Shown one piece after another: positions 9,398-17,800 of a stretch of DNA of 32,244 bases. Made by a program: the position numbers and the translations under genes. The notes under the pieces are model-generated. The model saw only the letters and a program-made list of their open reading frames with translations, was not told where the DNA came from and ran no database searches. The DNA comes from an uncultured Mycoplasmatales bacterium (lineage in GTDB: Bacteria; Bacillota_I; Bacilli_A; Mycoplasmatales; Mycoplasmoidaceae): contig CASPLF010000009.1 of NCBI GenBank assembly GCA_949422915.1, forward strand, positions 1-32,244. The letters are read 5' to 3'. How positions within the stretch are numbered: position 1 is the stretch's first letter; the number at the start of each line of letters is the position of its first letter.

Positions 9398-11528
9398 AAA
9401 AATTAATAAATTTTCTGCTGATATTGGTTCTTCAGAAAATCATAATAATAAAAATCCTAAACACAAGGAAGAAAAACATCAAGTTTATGATGATGGTGAT
9501 TCTAAATCAAAAACAAAAGTTATTACTAAATGAGTTTTAACAATAGTTTGTCTTGGTTTATTAATTTTTCTATTCTGATATGCTTGTGCTCCTAAATCTA
9601 ATCCTATTTCAGTAAAAGAAGTTAGCATAAAAGATGAATCTGGTAAAAAATATGCTGTTTTAACTACAAATGGTGGAACACCAGTAGAAATTGATATTAC
9701 TAATCCAAATGCTAATGGATGGTCTACATATTATTTAAATACTGGAGCATCAATTGTATATACGGGTTATGCTACTTCAGTATCTAATGGAACTGTAAGT
9801 TTTAGAATTGAAAAATGAACCACTTTTGATTCAACAAGTCATCAACCAATTTTTACTTATCAAATAGGTTCTTTCTACACTTCTACATTAGATCCATCTT
9901 TAGAAGCTTGATTAAACTACACTACAACAGATGCTGCATCTGTTCAAAGCAATAACAACACATGAAGTTATATTCTTATTAATTTATTACCTACACTAAT
10001 CCTTGTAGGATTAATGATTTGAATGTATAGTCGTATGGCTAAACTTCAAGGTGGAGCAATGGGTGGAGAAGACTCAATCTTTGGTATGGGTAAATCACAA
10101 GCTAAGATTGCTCATTCAAATGTTAAGTTTAGTGATGTAGCAGGTATTGAAGAAGAAAAAGCTGAACTTATTGAAATTGTAGATTATTTAAAAAACCCAG
10201 ACAAATATGCTGCAATGGGTGCTCGTACACCACGTGGTGTTATCTTGTATGGACCTCCAGGAACTGGTAAAACATTATTAGCTAAGGCAGTTGCTGGTGA
10301 AGCTAAAGTTCCATTCTTTCAAGTATCAGGATCAGCTTTTGAAGATATGTTAGTAGGTGTTGGTGCTAAGAGAGTAAGAGACTTATTTAATAAAGCAAAA
10401 AAAGCAGCTCCTGCTATTATCTTTATTGATGAATTAGATTCAGTTGCTTCTAAACGTGGCAAATATGATGTATCAGGAAGCTCTGGATTAGCTGACCAAA
10501 CAATTAACCAATTATTAGCAGAGATGGATGGTTTCAGTACTAGAACAGGTGTTGTAGTAATGGCTGCTACAAACAGACTTGATGTTATTGATGATGCTAT
10601 TCTACGTCCAGGAAGATTCGATAGACACATTCAAGTAAATTTACCTGATATTAAAGAACGTGAAGCTATTTTAAAGATTCACGCTAGAAACAAGAATTTA
10701 TCTAGTCGTGTAGATTTAGCTGAAATAGCTAGACGTACACCAGGATTCTCTGGGGCACAATTAGAAAATGTTTTAAATGAAGCTACATTATTAGCAGTAA
10801 GACTTAATAAGTCTTCTGTTGGAATGTCTGAAATTGATGAAGCAATTGATCGTGTAATTGCTGGACCTGCAAAACATAGTCGTGTAATTACAGAAGCAGA
10901 AAAGAAACAAATAGCTTATCATGAAGCAGGACACGCTTTAGTTGGTTTACACCAACCAGGAAGTGATGTAGTAGAAAAAATTACTATTATTCCTCGTGGG
11001 CAAGCTGCGGGTTATACATTAGCTACACCTGAAAAACAAGAAATTCAAATTCAAAAGAAAACTGATTTACTTGCTATTATTACATCTACATTAGCAGGGC
11101 GTGCAGCAGAAGAAGTAATTTATGGAAAAGATTCTATTTCTACAGGAGCAGCTAACGATTTATACAAAGTAACTAACATTGTTAGATCAATGGTTACTCA
11201 ATTAGGTATGACTGAATTGGGTATGACTCAATTCATTCCATCAGAAGGTGTGATGAATCCTAACTCAATCAAGTTGTATTCTGATGATACAGCTAAGAAA
11301 ATAGATGCTCAAATTGAGAAAATTATTAAAACTCAATATGAAAAAGCAAAAGAAATTATTTCTAAAAACAAGAAAGAACTTGAATTAATAGTAACTTCAT
11401 TACTATTATTAGAAACAATTGTTAAGAGTCAAATTGATTACATTCACAAGAATTTAAAACTTCCAGAAGAAGCACTTAAGATTCAAAAAGAACTTGAGGC
11501 TTCTAAGGATAAAACTGAATCTAAATAA
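9387..11528 (+). CDS. ftsH: ATP-dependent zinc metalloprotease FtsH
   Basis: A 713-residue membrane AAA+ protease that degrades misfolded or short-lived membrane and cytoplasmic proteins. The track shows only 10023-11528. The same frame extends back through TGA(Trp) codons to ATG 9387, which has AGGAG five bases upstream inside the end of hpt. Layout: a hydrophilic Asn/Lys-rich N-tail of about 45 residues, TM1 (about 48-66), an extracytoplasmic domain, TM2 (about 196-213), Walker A GPPGTGKT (289-296), Walker [10 protein letters not shown], second region of homology [21 protein letters not shown], and the zinc-binding HEAGH (512-516). All catalytic motifs are intact. The long charged N-tail before TM1 is longer than in many bacterial FtsH proteins. 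Confidence 0.97.
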
Positions 11529-11531
11529 TTT

Positions 11532-11945
11532 ATGAGCAGCGATTTAACAGGATTAATAATTTCTACGATTCTTGGTTGAATCGCTTTTTCATTTGGAATT
11601 GCTGGTTGCATTCCACAATCTGTTAGAGTATTAAAAACTAAAGACACTCAATCTATATCATTATCAATGTATGTTTTATATTGTATTGGTTGTGTAGTAT
11701 GAGTTATATGATCTATTGGTTATACATGCGAAGCATTAAGTAATTTAAGTGAAGGTCTATTTGCACATGATGTTACTAAAACAATTATTTGATTTGCAAA
11801 TTTACCAACATTATTTCTTAATGTTATTTGTTTAGCATTAGCTTCCATCATTTTAACTATTAAATTAATTAATTTTTTAGGAAGTAAAAAACTAAAAGTA
11901 TCAGAAAGAGACTTTGTTGAACAACGTTGAAAGAAACATGGGTAA
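11532..11945 (+). CDS. PQ-loop (SemiSWEET-type) membrane protein 1
   Basis: A 137-residue three-helix membrane protein, absent from the track because of several TGA Trp codons. The first helix ends in CIPQSVRVLKTKDTQSIS, the PQ-loop motif; further helices follow (VLYCIGCVVWVIWSI and a C-terminal LFLNVICLALASIILTI). SemiSWEET proteins are half-size sugar uniporters working as dimers; other PQ-loop proteins move amino acids or other solutes, so the substrate cannot be named. It begins 3 bp after the ftsH stop without a Shine-Dalgarno, and its last 8 bp overlap the next PQ-loop gene, so translation is probably coupled. The basic tail (SERDFVEQRWKKHG) resembles the tails of the next two proteins. 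Confidence 0.85.
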
Positions 11946-12285
11946 TAGTTGATCTTGAGTATTTTATATAAATATGGTAGCTACAATAATTTGAATTATT
12001 GTATTGCTTCCTCAGTTTATAAAAACAATTACTACGAGAGACACATATTCAATTTCAATTTGAATGTATTTGTTTTATCCAATGTCTAATGTAATGTGGA
12101 TATCATATGAAATATCAATGATAATATCTGAGCAATCATTAAGCATTATCTTCATGCTAGTAAACGATATAGTTGGATTTATATTATCTTCAACCATTTT
12201 ATCAGTTAAATTATGGAATGTTTACCATGCTAAAAAAGTTGGTATGACAGAAGTAAACTACTATAATAAATACATAAAAAAATAG
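11938..12285 (+). CDS. PQ-loop (SemiSWEET-type) membrane protein 2
   Basis: A 115-residue membrane protein in code 4. The track fragment 12064-12285 is its second half; the frame opens at ATG 11938 inside the end of the previous gene. The PQ-loop reads LLPQFIKTITTRDTYSIS, followed by two more hydrophobic helices and a basic tail (KKVGMTEVNYYNKYIKK). Same architecture as its neighbours, so a tandem paralogue. The substrate is unknown. The three subunits might form mixed dimers or oligomers, since each carries only one three-helix unit (inference). Confidence 0.84.
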
Positions 12286-12298
12286 AAAGGAAAAAAAT

Positions 12299-12694
12299 AT
12301 GAGCGCTGCTAATATATTAACATGATCTGCATTTGCATTCTCTTTATTGGGTGCGGCAATCGCGATCTTCTGCTACATGCCTGGAGCACTAAAAACTCTT
12401 AAAACAAACGACACAAGAGGTATCTCTGAATGAATGTTTGGATTAACATGCTTTGGATGTTTAATTTGAGTAATTTACTCAATCTTAATGCTTTCAAGCT
12501 TTGGAGCATCTGGTGGAGTTAACAGTGAAAACTGATCAGGTTTCGTTGGTGGTTTTGCAACATTGATTTCAAACTTAGGCTTAGGTAGTTTTGGTGGAGT
12601 TATCTTATACAAAAAGATTAAAAACCTAATCGCTTCTAAAAAAGAAGGTTTGACAGAAGATCGATGATACAAGAAGCACTATGAAACTAAGTAA
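12299..12694 (+). CDS. PQ-loop-like (SemiSWEET-type) membrane protein 3, PQ changed to PG
   Basis: A 131-residue paralogue of the two preceding genes, in code 4, with AAAGGA seven bases before its ATG. The loop after helix 1 reads YMPGALKTLKTNDTRGIS: the context of a PQ-loop is kept, but the Gln is replaced by Gly. Two more helices follow, separated by a Gly/Ser-rich stretch, and a tail GLTEDRWYKKHYETK like that of its neighbours. The Pro-Gln pair acts as a hinge in SWEET transporters, so loss of the Gln could mean altered gating or a partner-only role. The last 14 bp overlap the start of the LRR lipoprotein. Confidence 0.83.
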
Positions 12695-13436
12695 GATATT
12701 ATCTATATCTTTAATAGGAGGAGGGTTCGCTTCTCCTATTTTTTTACAAACTTCTTGTTCTTGTAGTTCTTCTAAAGAAGAACCATGAGTTCCATATTTA
12801 GGTGAAGAAATATATAAATGAGATGTAGATACAACAACTAAAATCTCTTCATTAACTAATGAAGCAAAGACAAATATTGAACAATATATCACTGAACAAT
12901 ACAATTGTTTTGCTATCCCTAATCGTGTAACCGAAATTGCAGGTCAAGTATTTTCTGATCACGTTGGACAACTTAACTATTTACCAAAAAATATTAAATA
13001 TTTAAGTTTGGGTGATCCAAACAGTGATGAAGTTTCAAAGTGTTCTAGTGTTGCAGCATATAATTTTGAATACAATAGAAATTTAATTTCTGTAAACTTT
13101 TCAAAAGCAGAAAATTTACAAGTACTTGGTGCATATTTATTTAGAGATTGTTCAAACATTCAATCAATAACATTGCCAGGTAGTATAAAGAAAATTAATA
13201 ACGGTTGTTTTTATGGTTGCAAAAACCTTAAATCAATAACATTTAACAATTTAAATGAAATTATTAAATGAACTTTTGATGATTCAACATATAAAGCTCA
13301 ATTTGATGGATTACCTGAACACGGCACAATTTATATTCGTGGAACCGCTGATATACAAGAATTTAAAAACATGTTATTAGAAACATGTGACGGAGCACAA
13401 GTATTTAATACTTGAACATTTAAAAAGATAAAATAA
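12681..13436 (+). CDS. Small BspA-like LRR lipoprotein C
   Basis: A 251-residue protein in code 4; the track shows only 13008-13271. ATG 12681 lies inside the end of PQ-loop gene 3, 14 bp before its stop, so the two are translationally coupled. The signal peptide ends in LQTSC (lipid Cys about 26), followed by CSCSSSKEEPW. LRR_5-type repeats run roughly 75-195 (NIQSITLPGSIKKINNGCFYGC type). The C-terminal part HGTIYIRGTADIQEFK corresponds to the 'IYVP' capping unit seen in LRR proteins A and B. It lacks a C-terminal transmembrane helix and should be held outside the membrane by lipid. Its overlap with transporter genes suggests a shared expression unit; a solute-binding or docking role is only a guess. 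Confidence 0.83.
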
Positions 13437-13462
13437 AAAACCAGCCATAATTGGCTGATTTT
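13437..13462 (-). terminator. Terminator hairpin for the minus-strand desulfidase gene
   Basis: CAGCCA (13442-13447), loop TAAT, TGGCTG (13452-13457). Read on the minus strand the 3' arm is followed by GGTTTTTTATTTT, a good intrinsic terminator. On the plus strand only four T residues follow, so it is weaker in that direction. It lies directly after the stop of the plus-strand LRR gene. Confidence 0.6.
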
Positions 13463-13464
13463 CT

Positions 13465-13503
13465 AAATTGAAACATTAAATGTTGTGATTTATATTTCAA
13501 TTT
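13465..13503. repeat. 9-bp inverted repeat between the two terminator hairpins
   Basis: AAATTGAAA at 13465-13473 and TTTCAATTT at 13495-13503 are perfect inverted copies separated by 21 bp. It sits between the two terminator hairpins and could extend the folded 3' region of the plus transcript. No function can be assigned. Confidence 0.45.
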
Positions 13504-13504
13504 T

Positions 13505-13533
13505 AAAAAAGTAGTAATCTAGCTACTTTTTTT
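13505..13533 (+). terminator. Terminator for the hpt-ftsH-PQ-LRR run
   Basis: AAAAAAGTAG (13505-13514), loop TAATCTAG, CTACTTTTTT (from 13523) followed by more T. A 10-bp stem with a T7 tract suits plus-strand termination. The minus-strand desulfidase stop codon (13519-13521) lies in the loop, so the hairpin also forms the end of that coding region. Confidence 0.6.
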
Positions 13534-14838
13534 GTATGCTCCGCTATTTAATTTACACATTCCATTAACAAGTGATAAATTAAATTTTCTTGAATTCTCT
13601 TTAGATAGCTTCTTAAAGATTCTTAATGTGATATTAATATCACCTGCAATAATTCCATCAAGCGGTTTTACAAAATAACCAACTTTTGCTAAGTTAATTA
13701 AATTAAATCCACCTAGCATTGCTGTACATATAGCTTGTGTACAACTTAGTTTTGCTCCATCACACATAGTGCAATTAAAAGAATGTAAACAAGATTCCAT
13801 AATTGATGTTAATTGTTTTGTATTCATATTCATTTGATAAGCAATTGCTGATATGACAGCAGTAACTGCTGCAATAACACTACCACACATACATGATAAG
13901 TTACCAATATTAGATTTAATTTTATAAACTATTAAGTTTGATAACAATAATGATCTTAAAAATTTGATTTTGCTAGTTTTTGCTAATTTATGATAAGTGA
14001 ATAAAGGAATAGACGCTGTTAATCCGTGATCTCCTGAACCGCATGAACTCATAACGGGTGGATTAGCTCCATTCATTCTAGCGTCAATAGCAGCTGCAGT
14101 ATCAATAATCATTTGATCATATATAGTTCTTTTTTTACAAGACTTAATATAACTTGCAGTATATGAGTTTTCAATTAAATGCTTCTTTCCGTATTCAGAG
14201 ATATTAACATTCATTTTAAATAATTTTTCTAAGAAATCAATATCAGAAATTTTACAAGTATCAACAAATTCGATAATCTCTTCAACTGATAAATTATTAA
14301 TTCATAATTTTTCAGGATTCTTAACTTCAAGAGATTTCATCTTTTTACCTTTATAGACTGTCTTATCATTAACTTTTACATAAGATAAGTTATTGTGAAC
14401 ACCTTCAATCAAGGCTTCGATTCTGTCTTGCTTTGTTTCAATAATGGTTTGAACATATACAGGGTCACACTTAGCCGGTATTTTAACATGCACTAAACTG
14501 TGATCATACAAATATTGACCTAATTCTTTTTGTTGTTTAGTAACACTAGAAAACATTTCTAGTTTTCTTGCTGGATCTGCAATTGCTGCTGCAGTTGCTG
14601 CAATAATATAAATACCACACACGCCTAAGTTCGGCACGCCAACTCTCATAACATTTCTAAAAATATAAGGAGAAACGTTCACGTGAATTCCTTTAACGTT
14701 TTTAATATCGCCTTTAACACATTTTGCAGCTGCTGCAACTGAATAACCTATTGACCCAATTTCTGTGCATCCATAAGCTGGAACACATAAAGCTTTTACT
14801 TGAGTTAAAATTTCGTGTTTAGTAATTTTGGTGTGCAT
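13519..14838 (-). CDS. L-cysteine desulfidase / serine dehydratase alpha family protein
   Basis: A 439-residue protein in code 4, joining track ORFs 14302-14838 and 13519-14214 across one TGA Trp. It belongs to the SDH-alpha/UPF0597 (CyuA-like) family, oxygen-sensitive [4Fe-4S] enzymes that deaminate or desulfurate amino acids, typically L-cysteine to pyruvate, ammonia and sulfide. Visible signatures are the N-terminal VPAYGCTEIGSIGYSVAAA (Cys 24), SCGSGDHGLTASIP (Cys near 266), a CMCGS segment and CTMCDGAKLSC, giving the several conserved Cys expected for a cluster. No separate serine dehydratase beta part is present. The gene is divergent from an MFS permease, 54 bp apart, which might supply or export a related compound (inference). 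Exact substrate uncertain. Confidence 0.82.
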
Positions 14839-14864
14839 AACAATTTCGTTTAATAAAAATAATC

Positions 14865-14880
14865 TTTATAAATATATAAT
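14865..14880. promoter_or_regulatory. Divergent -10 region, desulfidase / MFS permease
   Basis: Plus-strand TATAAT at 14875-14880 lies 12 bp before the permease ATG, giving a nearly leaderless mRNA. On the minus strand TATAAA (14870 to 14865) suits the desulfidase gene. No convincing -35 boxes are visible. Confidence 0.45.
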
Positions 14881-14892
14881 AACACTTTAATT

Positions 14893-16290
14893 ATGCAAAA
14901 CTGACAAATAACATCTATATGTGTTAATATAGCAATCTTCTTATTAGTAATATTGCTTTCATACATTTTAATTAGAAAATTAAATTTTGAACAAAAGGGA
15001 TACAAATATTTATTTGTTTTATACACTATATTTTGAATTCCTTTAATGTTATTAAGGGCAGTTACTGGTACATTTGAAAATAATGCTTTAAATGATAGTA
15101 CATATTTATGAATTCCGTTAGCAGCATATGGGTTTATCGGAATATTTGCTAGAATATTTGCTGATTTATTAGGTTATCGTACTAAGTCAAGAAAAAGTTT
15201 TATATATTTTGCTGTTATTGTTCAAATAGTAACTTATATACCAATTATTATTTGGCCATGTACAACAACAAATGTTATTCAATCATTAGGTGTTGGTGTA
15301 GGAGCGTCAGCTATTGGTACATATCAATTATTGTTCAATGAACAATATGGAAAGTCTAGACAATTTTTAACTGTGTCAATTTTATCTATCCCTCCATTAT
15401 TAGCAGATTTTATTTCTAGTCCAATTCAATCATTAGTAGTTTCATTTTGTACAAGTCCAAGCGATACAGGAGAAGTTATTTGAGATAAAAATGTGATGAA
15501 ATATTTCTGATTGATTGGATTAGGATTTGTTTTAATTTGTTTAGTTATGTCTTACTTTGTAAAAGAAGATCGAGGATTATTTCAAAAAGATCTTCAATAC
15601 AAAGAAAAAATTCAAACAAAAAATGAATGAATTTACTATGTATTAATCTGTTTAATAGGTAGTTTAATCGCTTTTATTAAATTTGCAAACTCTGGTGCAA
15701 TTGCTCAATTGCACATTCAAAAGTTAGCAAAATTTTATGGAGAGGAAAAAGATCTTGTAAAAACATATTATGGATATTTGTCTGTAATGTTTAGTTTAGG
15801 ACAATTAGTGGGTGGTTTATTAACAGGATTAGTATTAGTAAAAAGAATTGGTAAAATTTATACAGTATTAATAGGATCTATTATTTGAATAATTTATCAT
15901 ATTTTAGCTCTATATGTAGTAAATCCATATGGATATTTAGCGGTTCATGTATTAAATGGGTTTGCATATGGTATTATTTACAATTTAATTTTAGGTTTTG
16001 TATTAATGAGAACATTTAATACTAAAAAGATAACACCAATGGGTGTGTACCAAGCAGTGTTATCTATCGGAATTACTTTTAGTAATTTCTTTACATCATG
16101 ATTAAAGAAAGACGTGTTATTAAGCGATGATAAGATTGCGTATTTTAATGCAGCTGACACAATCAACTATATCATTATTGGTGCATTAATTTTTACTTGA
16201 TTGATATTCTCATATACATGTTTTATTGAAAAGTGAGAATACAAACGCTTGTGATTTAAAAAAGAAGATTTTGTTAAAAAATCTATTTAA
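14893..16290 (+). CDS. MFS-type transporter
   Basis: A 465-residue, highly hydrophobic protein in code 4, missing from the track because of many TGA Trp codons. I read ATG 14893 to TAA 16288 without TAA or TAG. It has about 12 hydrophobic helices in two halves, with a hydrophilic central loop (KEDRGLFQKDLQYKEKIQTKNEW) typical of major facilitator transporters. A loop after an early helix reads RIFADLLGYRTKSRK, resembling the MFS motif A between helices 2 and 3 (GxxxDRxGRR/K), and LVLVKRIGK lies at the matching place in the second half. The substrate cannot be told. It is divergent from the desulfidase gene; its 3' end overlaps the lipoprotein on the other strand by 8 bp. Confidence 0.8.
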
Positions 16291-16810
16291 CTGTACAAGC
16301 TGAATAAATTTGAGAAATAAATGATTTTAAACAATCAGGAAGTTTGTCAACGCTTGTAAACATCTTAGATGAATCAATATACACTTTATGTTCTTTAACT
16401 ATACACGCACTAACACTAGCACTAGTCACTCAATTTAATTGAGTTTCACCAGCTTTGCTAAATGAGATCTTTGGTGTTGCTTCGCTTGCATCATAGTTCA
16501 CATTACCGATTGTGTTATAGTTACTTCCTAATGCATATAGGAATTCTCAAAAACATGAATCATTTGATATTGGTTGAATAGCAGATGAATCAATTTGACT
16601 TGCTGGATAAACAGATAAGTGTTTTAATGAAACACTTTTAATGTTTGACGCATCCGCATTAGAGTTAATAGTAAAACTACCTTTTGCTACTAATGATGAA
16701 TATGATTGACCGCCATTACCAGCACAACTTGTAGTTGAAATGACTACAGGTGTAATTGCAATAGTAGCTAACACAACTGACGAAATTTTAAATATAGATT
16801 TAAGTTTCAT
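16283..16810 (-). CDS. Small lipoprotein of unknown function
   Basis: A 175-residue protein in code 4, extending the track ORF 16547-16810 through TGA Trp codons to TAG at 16283. The N-terminus is a textbook mycoplasma lipoprotein signal: MKLKSIFKISS, a hydrophobic core, then STTSC with Cys about 29 and a Gly/Ser-rich linker. The mature part (about 145 residues) looks beta-rich with several Cys, and I do not recognise a family. Its ATG shares one base with the rpsT stop (TAATG), so it appears translationally coupled to a ribosomal protein gene, an odd partner for a surface lipoprotein. The 3' end overlaps the convergent MFS gene. Confidence 0.82.
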
Positions 16811-17049
16811 TATTTCTTGTTAGCTTTTTTAGCCAATCTAGATTTAATTCTATTAGCTTTGTTCTTGTGAATTTTTCCTTTTGCACAAGAAGAGTCTAAA
16901 CTCTTGTAAGCTGCACTTAAAGATTTAGCATCTTTAGAATTACGAGCTCTTTTAATGCTTGTTCTTGTAGCTGAAATGTTATTTTTATTAACTTTTGTTC
17001 TTTTTTCAGTCTTACGAATGTTTTTTATGTTTGCTTTAATATTTGCCAT
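16810..17049 (-). CDS. rpsT: 30S ribosomal protein S20
   Basis: A 79-residue, very Lys/Arg-rich helical protein, MANIKANIKNIRKTEKRTK..., matching bacterial S20 in length and pattern (ANIKSAIKR.R..E..R and a C-terminal KGVIHKNKAARKKSRL-like block, here KGKIHKNKANRIKSRLAKK). S20 binds 16S rRNA early in 30S assembly. No Shine-Dalgarno; a minus-strand TATAAT (17072 to 17067) puts the transcript start about 11 nt upstream of the ATG. The stop codon overlaps the start of the following lipoprotein gene. Confidence 0.95.
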   Translation of the reverse strand: MANIKANIKNIRKTEKRTKVNKNNISATRTSIKRARNSKDAKSLSAAYKSLDSSCAKGKIHKNKANRIKSRLAKKANKK

Positions 17050-17066
17050 ATTTAAATAGTATCAAT

Positions 17067-17078
17067 ATTATATATAAT
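17067..17078. promoter_or_regulatory. Abutting divergent -10 elements (ATTATATATAAT)
   Basis: A 12-bp perfect palindrome in the gap between rpsT (minus) and the next plus-strand gene contains TATAAT in each direction, exactly back to back (minus 17072 to 17067, plus 17073 to 17078). The plus-strand gene would have a leader of about 6 nt and rpsT about 11 nt. Confidence 0.55.
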
Positions 17079-17090
17079 AAATAACAATAT

Positions 17091-17765
17091 ATGTCAAACA
17101 CTTTTCTAATAATAATTTTATTAATTGCATTGGCAGTTGGTATTCCTTGATGATTGAAAAAGAAAAAAGAGAAGAATAATGCTGGTATTATTTCTTCACG
17201 TCGTGATAAGGATGAAGTGTGAAAAACAGTTAAACAATTTCTTAAGGATGAAAATGATTATGGTAAAGAAATAGTTGATTCATATGTTGCAAAAAGAAAT
17301 CCAGTAGATTATATTAATCCTAATTCGCCTTCTTCTGTTAAGAAGAATCTTAAATATGTAAATAAAATTAGAGAAGAACAAGTAAAACAAGCTAATAGAG
17401 AGGCCAAGAAAACAGGAAATAAACCTAAATTCCAAAGACCAAAAGTAAGAGATTTGTATGTTGTGTGCTTTGTAACAAAAAGTATTAAGACAGGTAAATT
17501 AGATGCACCAAGAGCAATTGAAGTAGAAGTTGTTAATAATAAAATTTCTAAAAAAGAATGAGACCGTAAAATCTTAATCAATCAAAAATTAGATTATGAT
17601 ACCGAAATGGAATGAATCGCTCCTATTAGATTTGCTGAAGATTTAAAAACTAGAAAAGCAAACGAAGCTGCTGCTAAAAAAGAAGAAAAGGCAAAACAAA
17701 AAAGAATGGCTCGTGTTAAAAAGCAAGAAGCAAAAGTTAAAAAACAAAGAAGCAAAAAAAACTAG
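17091..17765 (+). CDS. Membrane-anchored basic protein of unknown function
   Basis: A 224-residue protein in code 4, starting at ATG 17091 without a Shine-Dalgarno, with TATAAT 13 bp before the coding start. One N-terminal transmembrane helix (FLIIILLIALAVGIPWWL, about 5-22) is followed at once by KKKKEK, so the rest should face the cytoplasm. The body has a mixed region with a strand-rich core (VRDLYVVCFVTKSIKTGK, then AIEVEVV) and ends in a very basic Lys/Ala helix (KKEEKAKQKRMARVKKQ). Similar anchored proteins are annotated as conserved hypotheticals in mycoplasmas; DUF5385 is a label I would test but cannot confirm. The basic tail could bind nucleic acid or ribosomes (inference). Its TAG overlaps the convergent EzrA-like gene's stop as CTAG. 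Confidence 0.8.
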
Positions 17766-17800
17766 TCGAAAGCAATTCTGTTTATTTCACTAGCTTTTTT
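17755..17800. terminator. Possible bidirectional terminator over convergent stops
   Basis: AAAAAAACTAGT (17755-17766) and ACTAGCTTTTTT (17789-17800) can pair as an 11-bp stem with one mismatch, enclosing a 22-nt loop. Read either way the stem ends in a T-run. It straddles the shared CTAG stop of the convergent genes. The long loop makes the call tentative. Confidence 0.4.

Noticed and set aside
12475-13159. Minus-strand ORFs opposite the third PQ-loop and LRR C genes
   Set aside because: They lie antisense to genes with clear motifs, signal peptides and overlaps, and encode nothing recognisable.
17309-17581. Minus-strand ORF of 90 aa with a hydrophobic translation
   Set aside because: It is antisense to the lysine-rich 17091 gene; Lys codons read backwards give Phe/Leu-rich translations.
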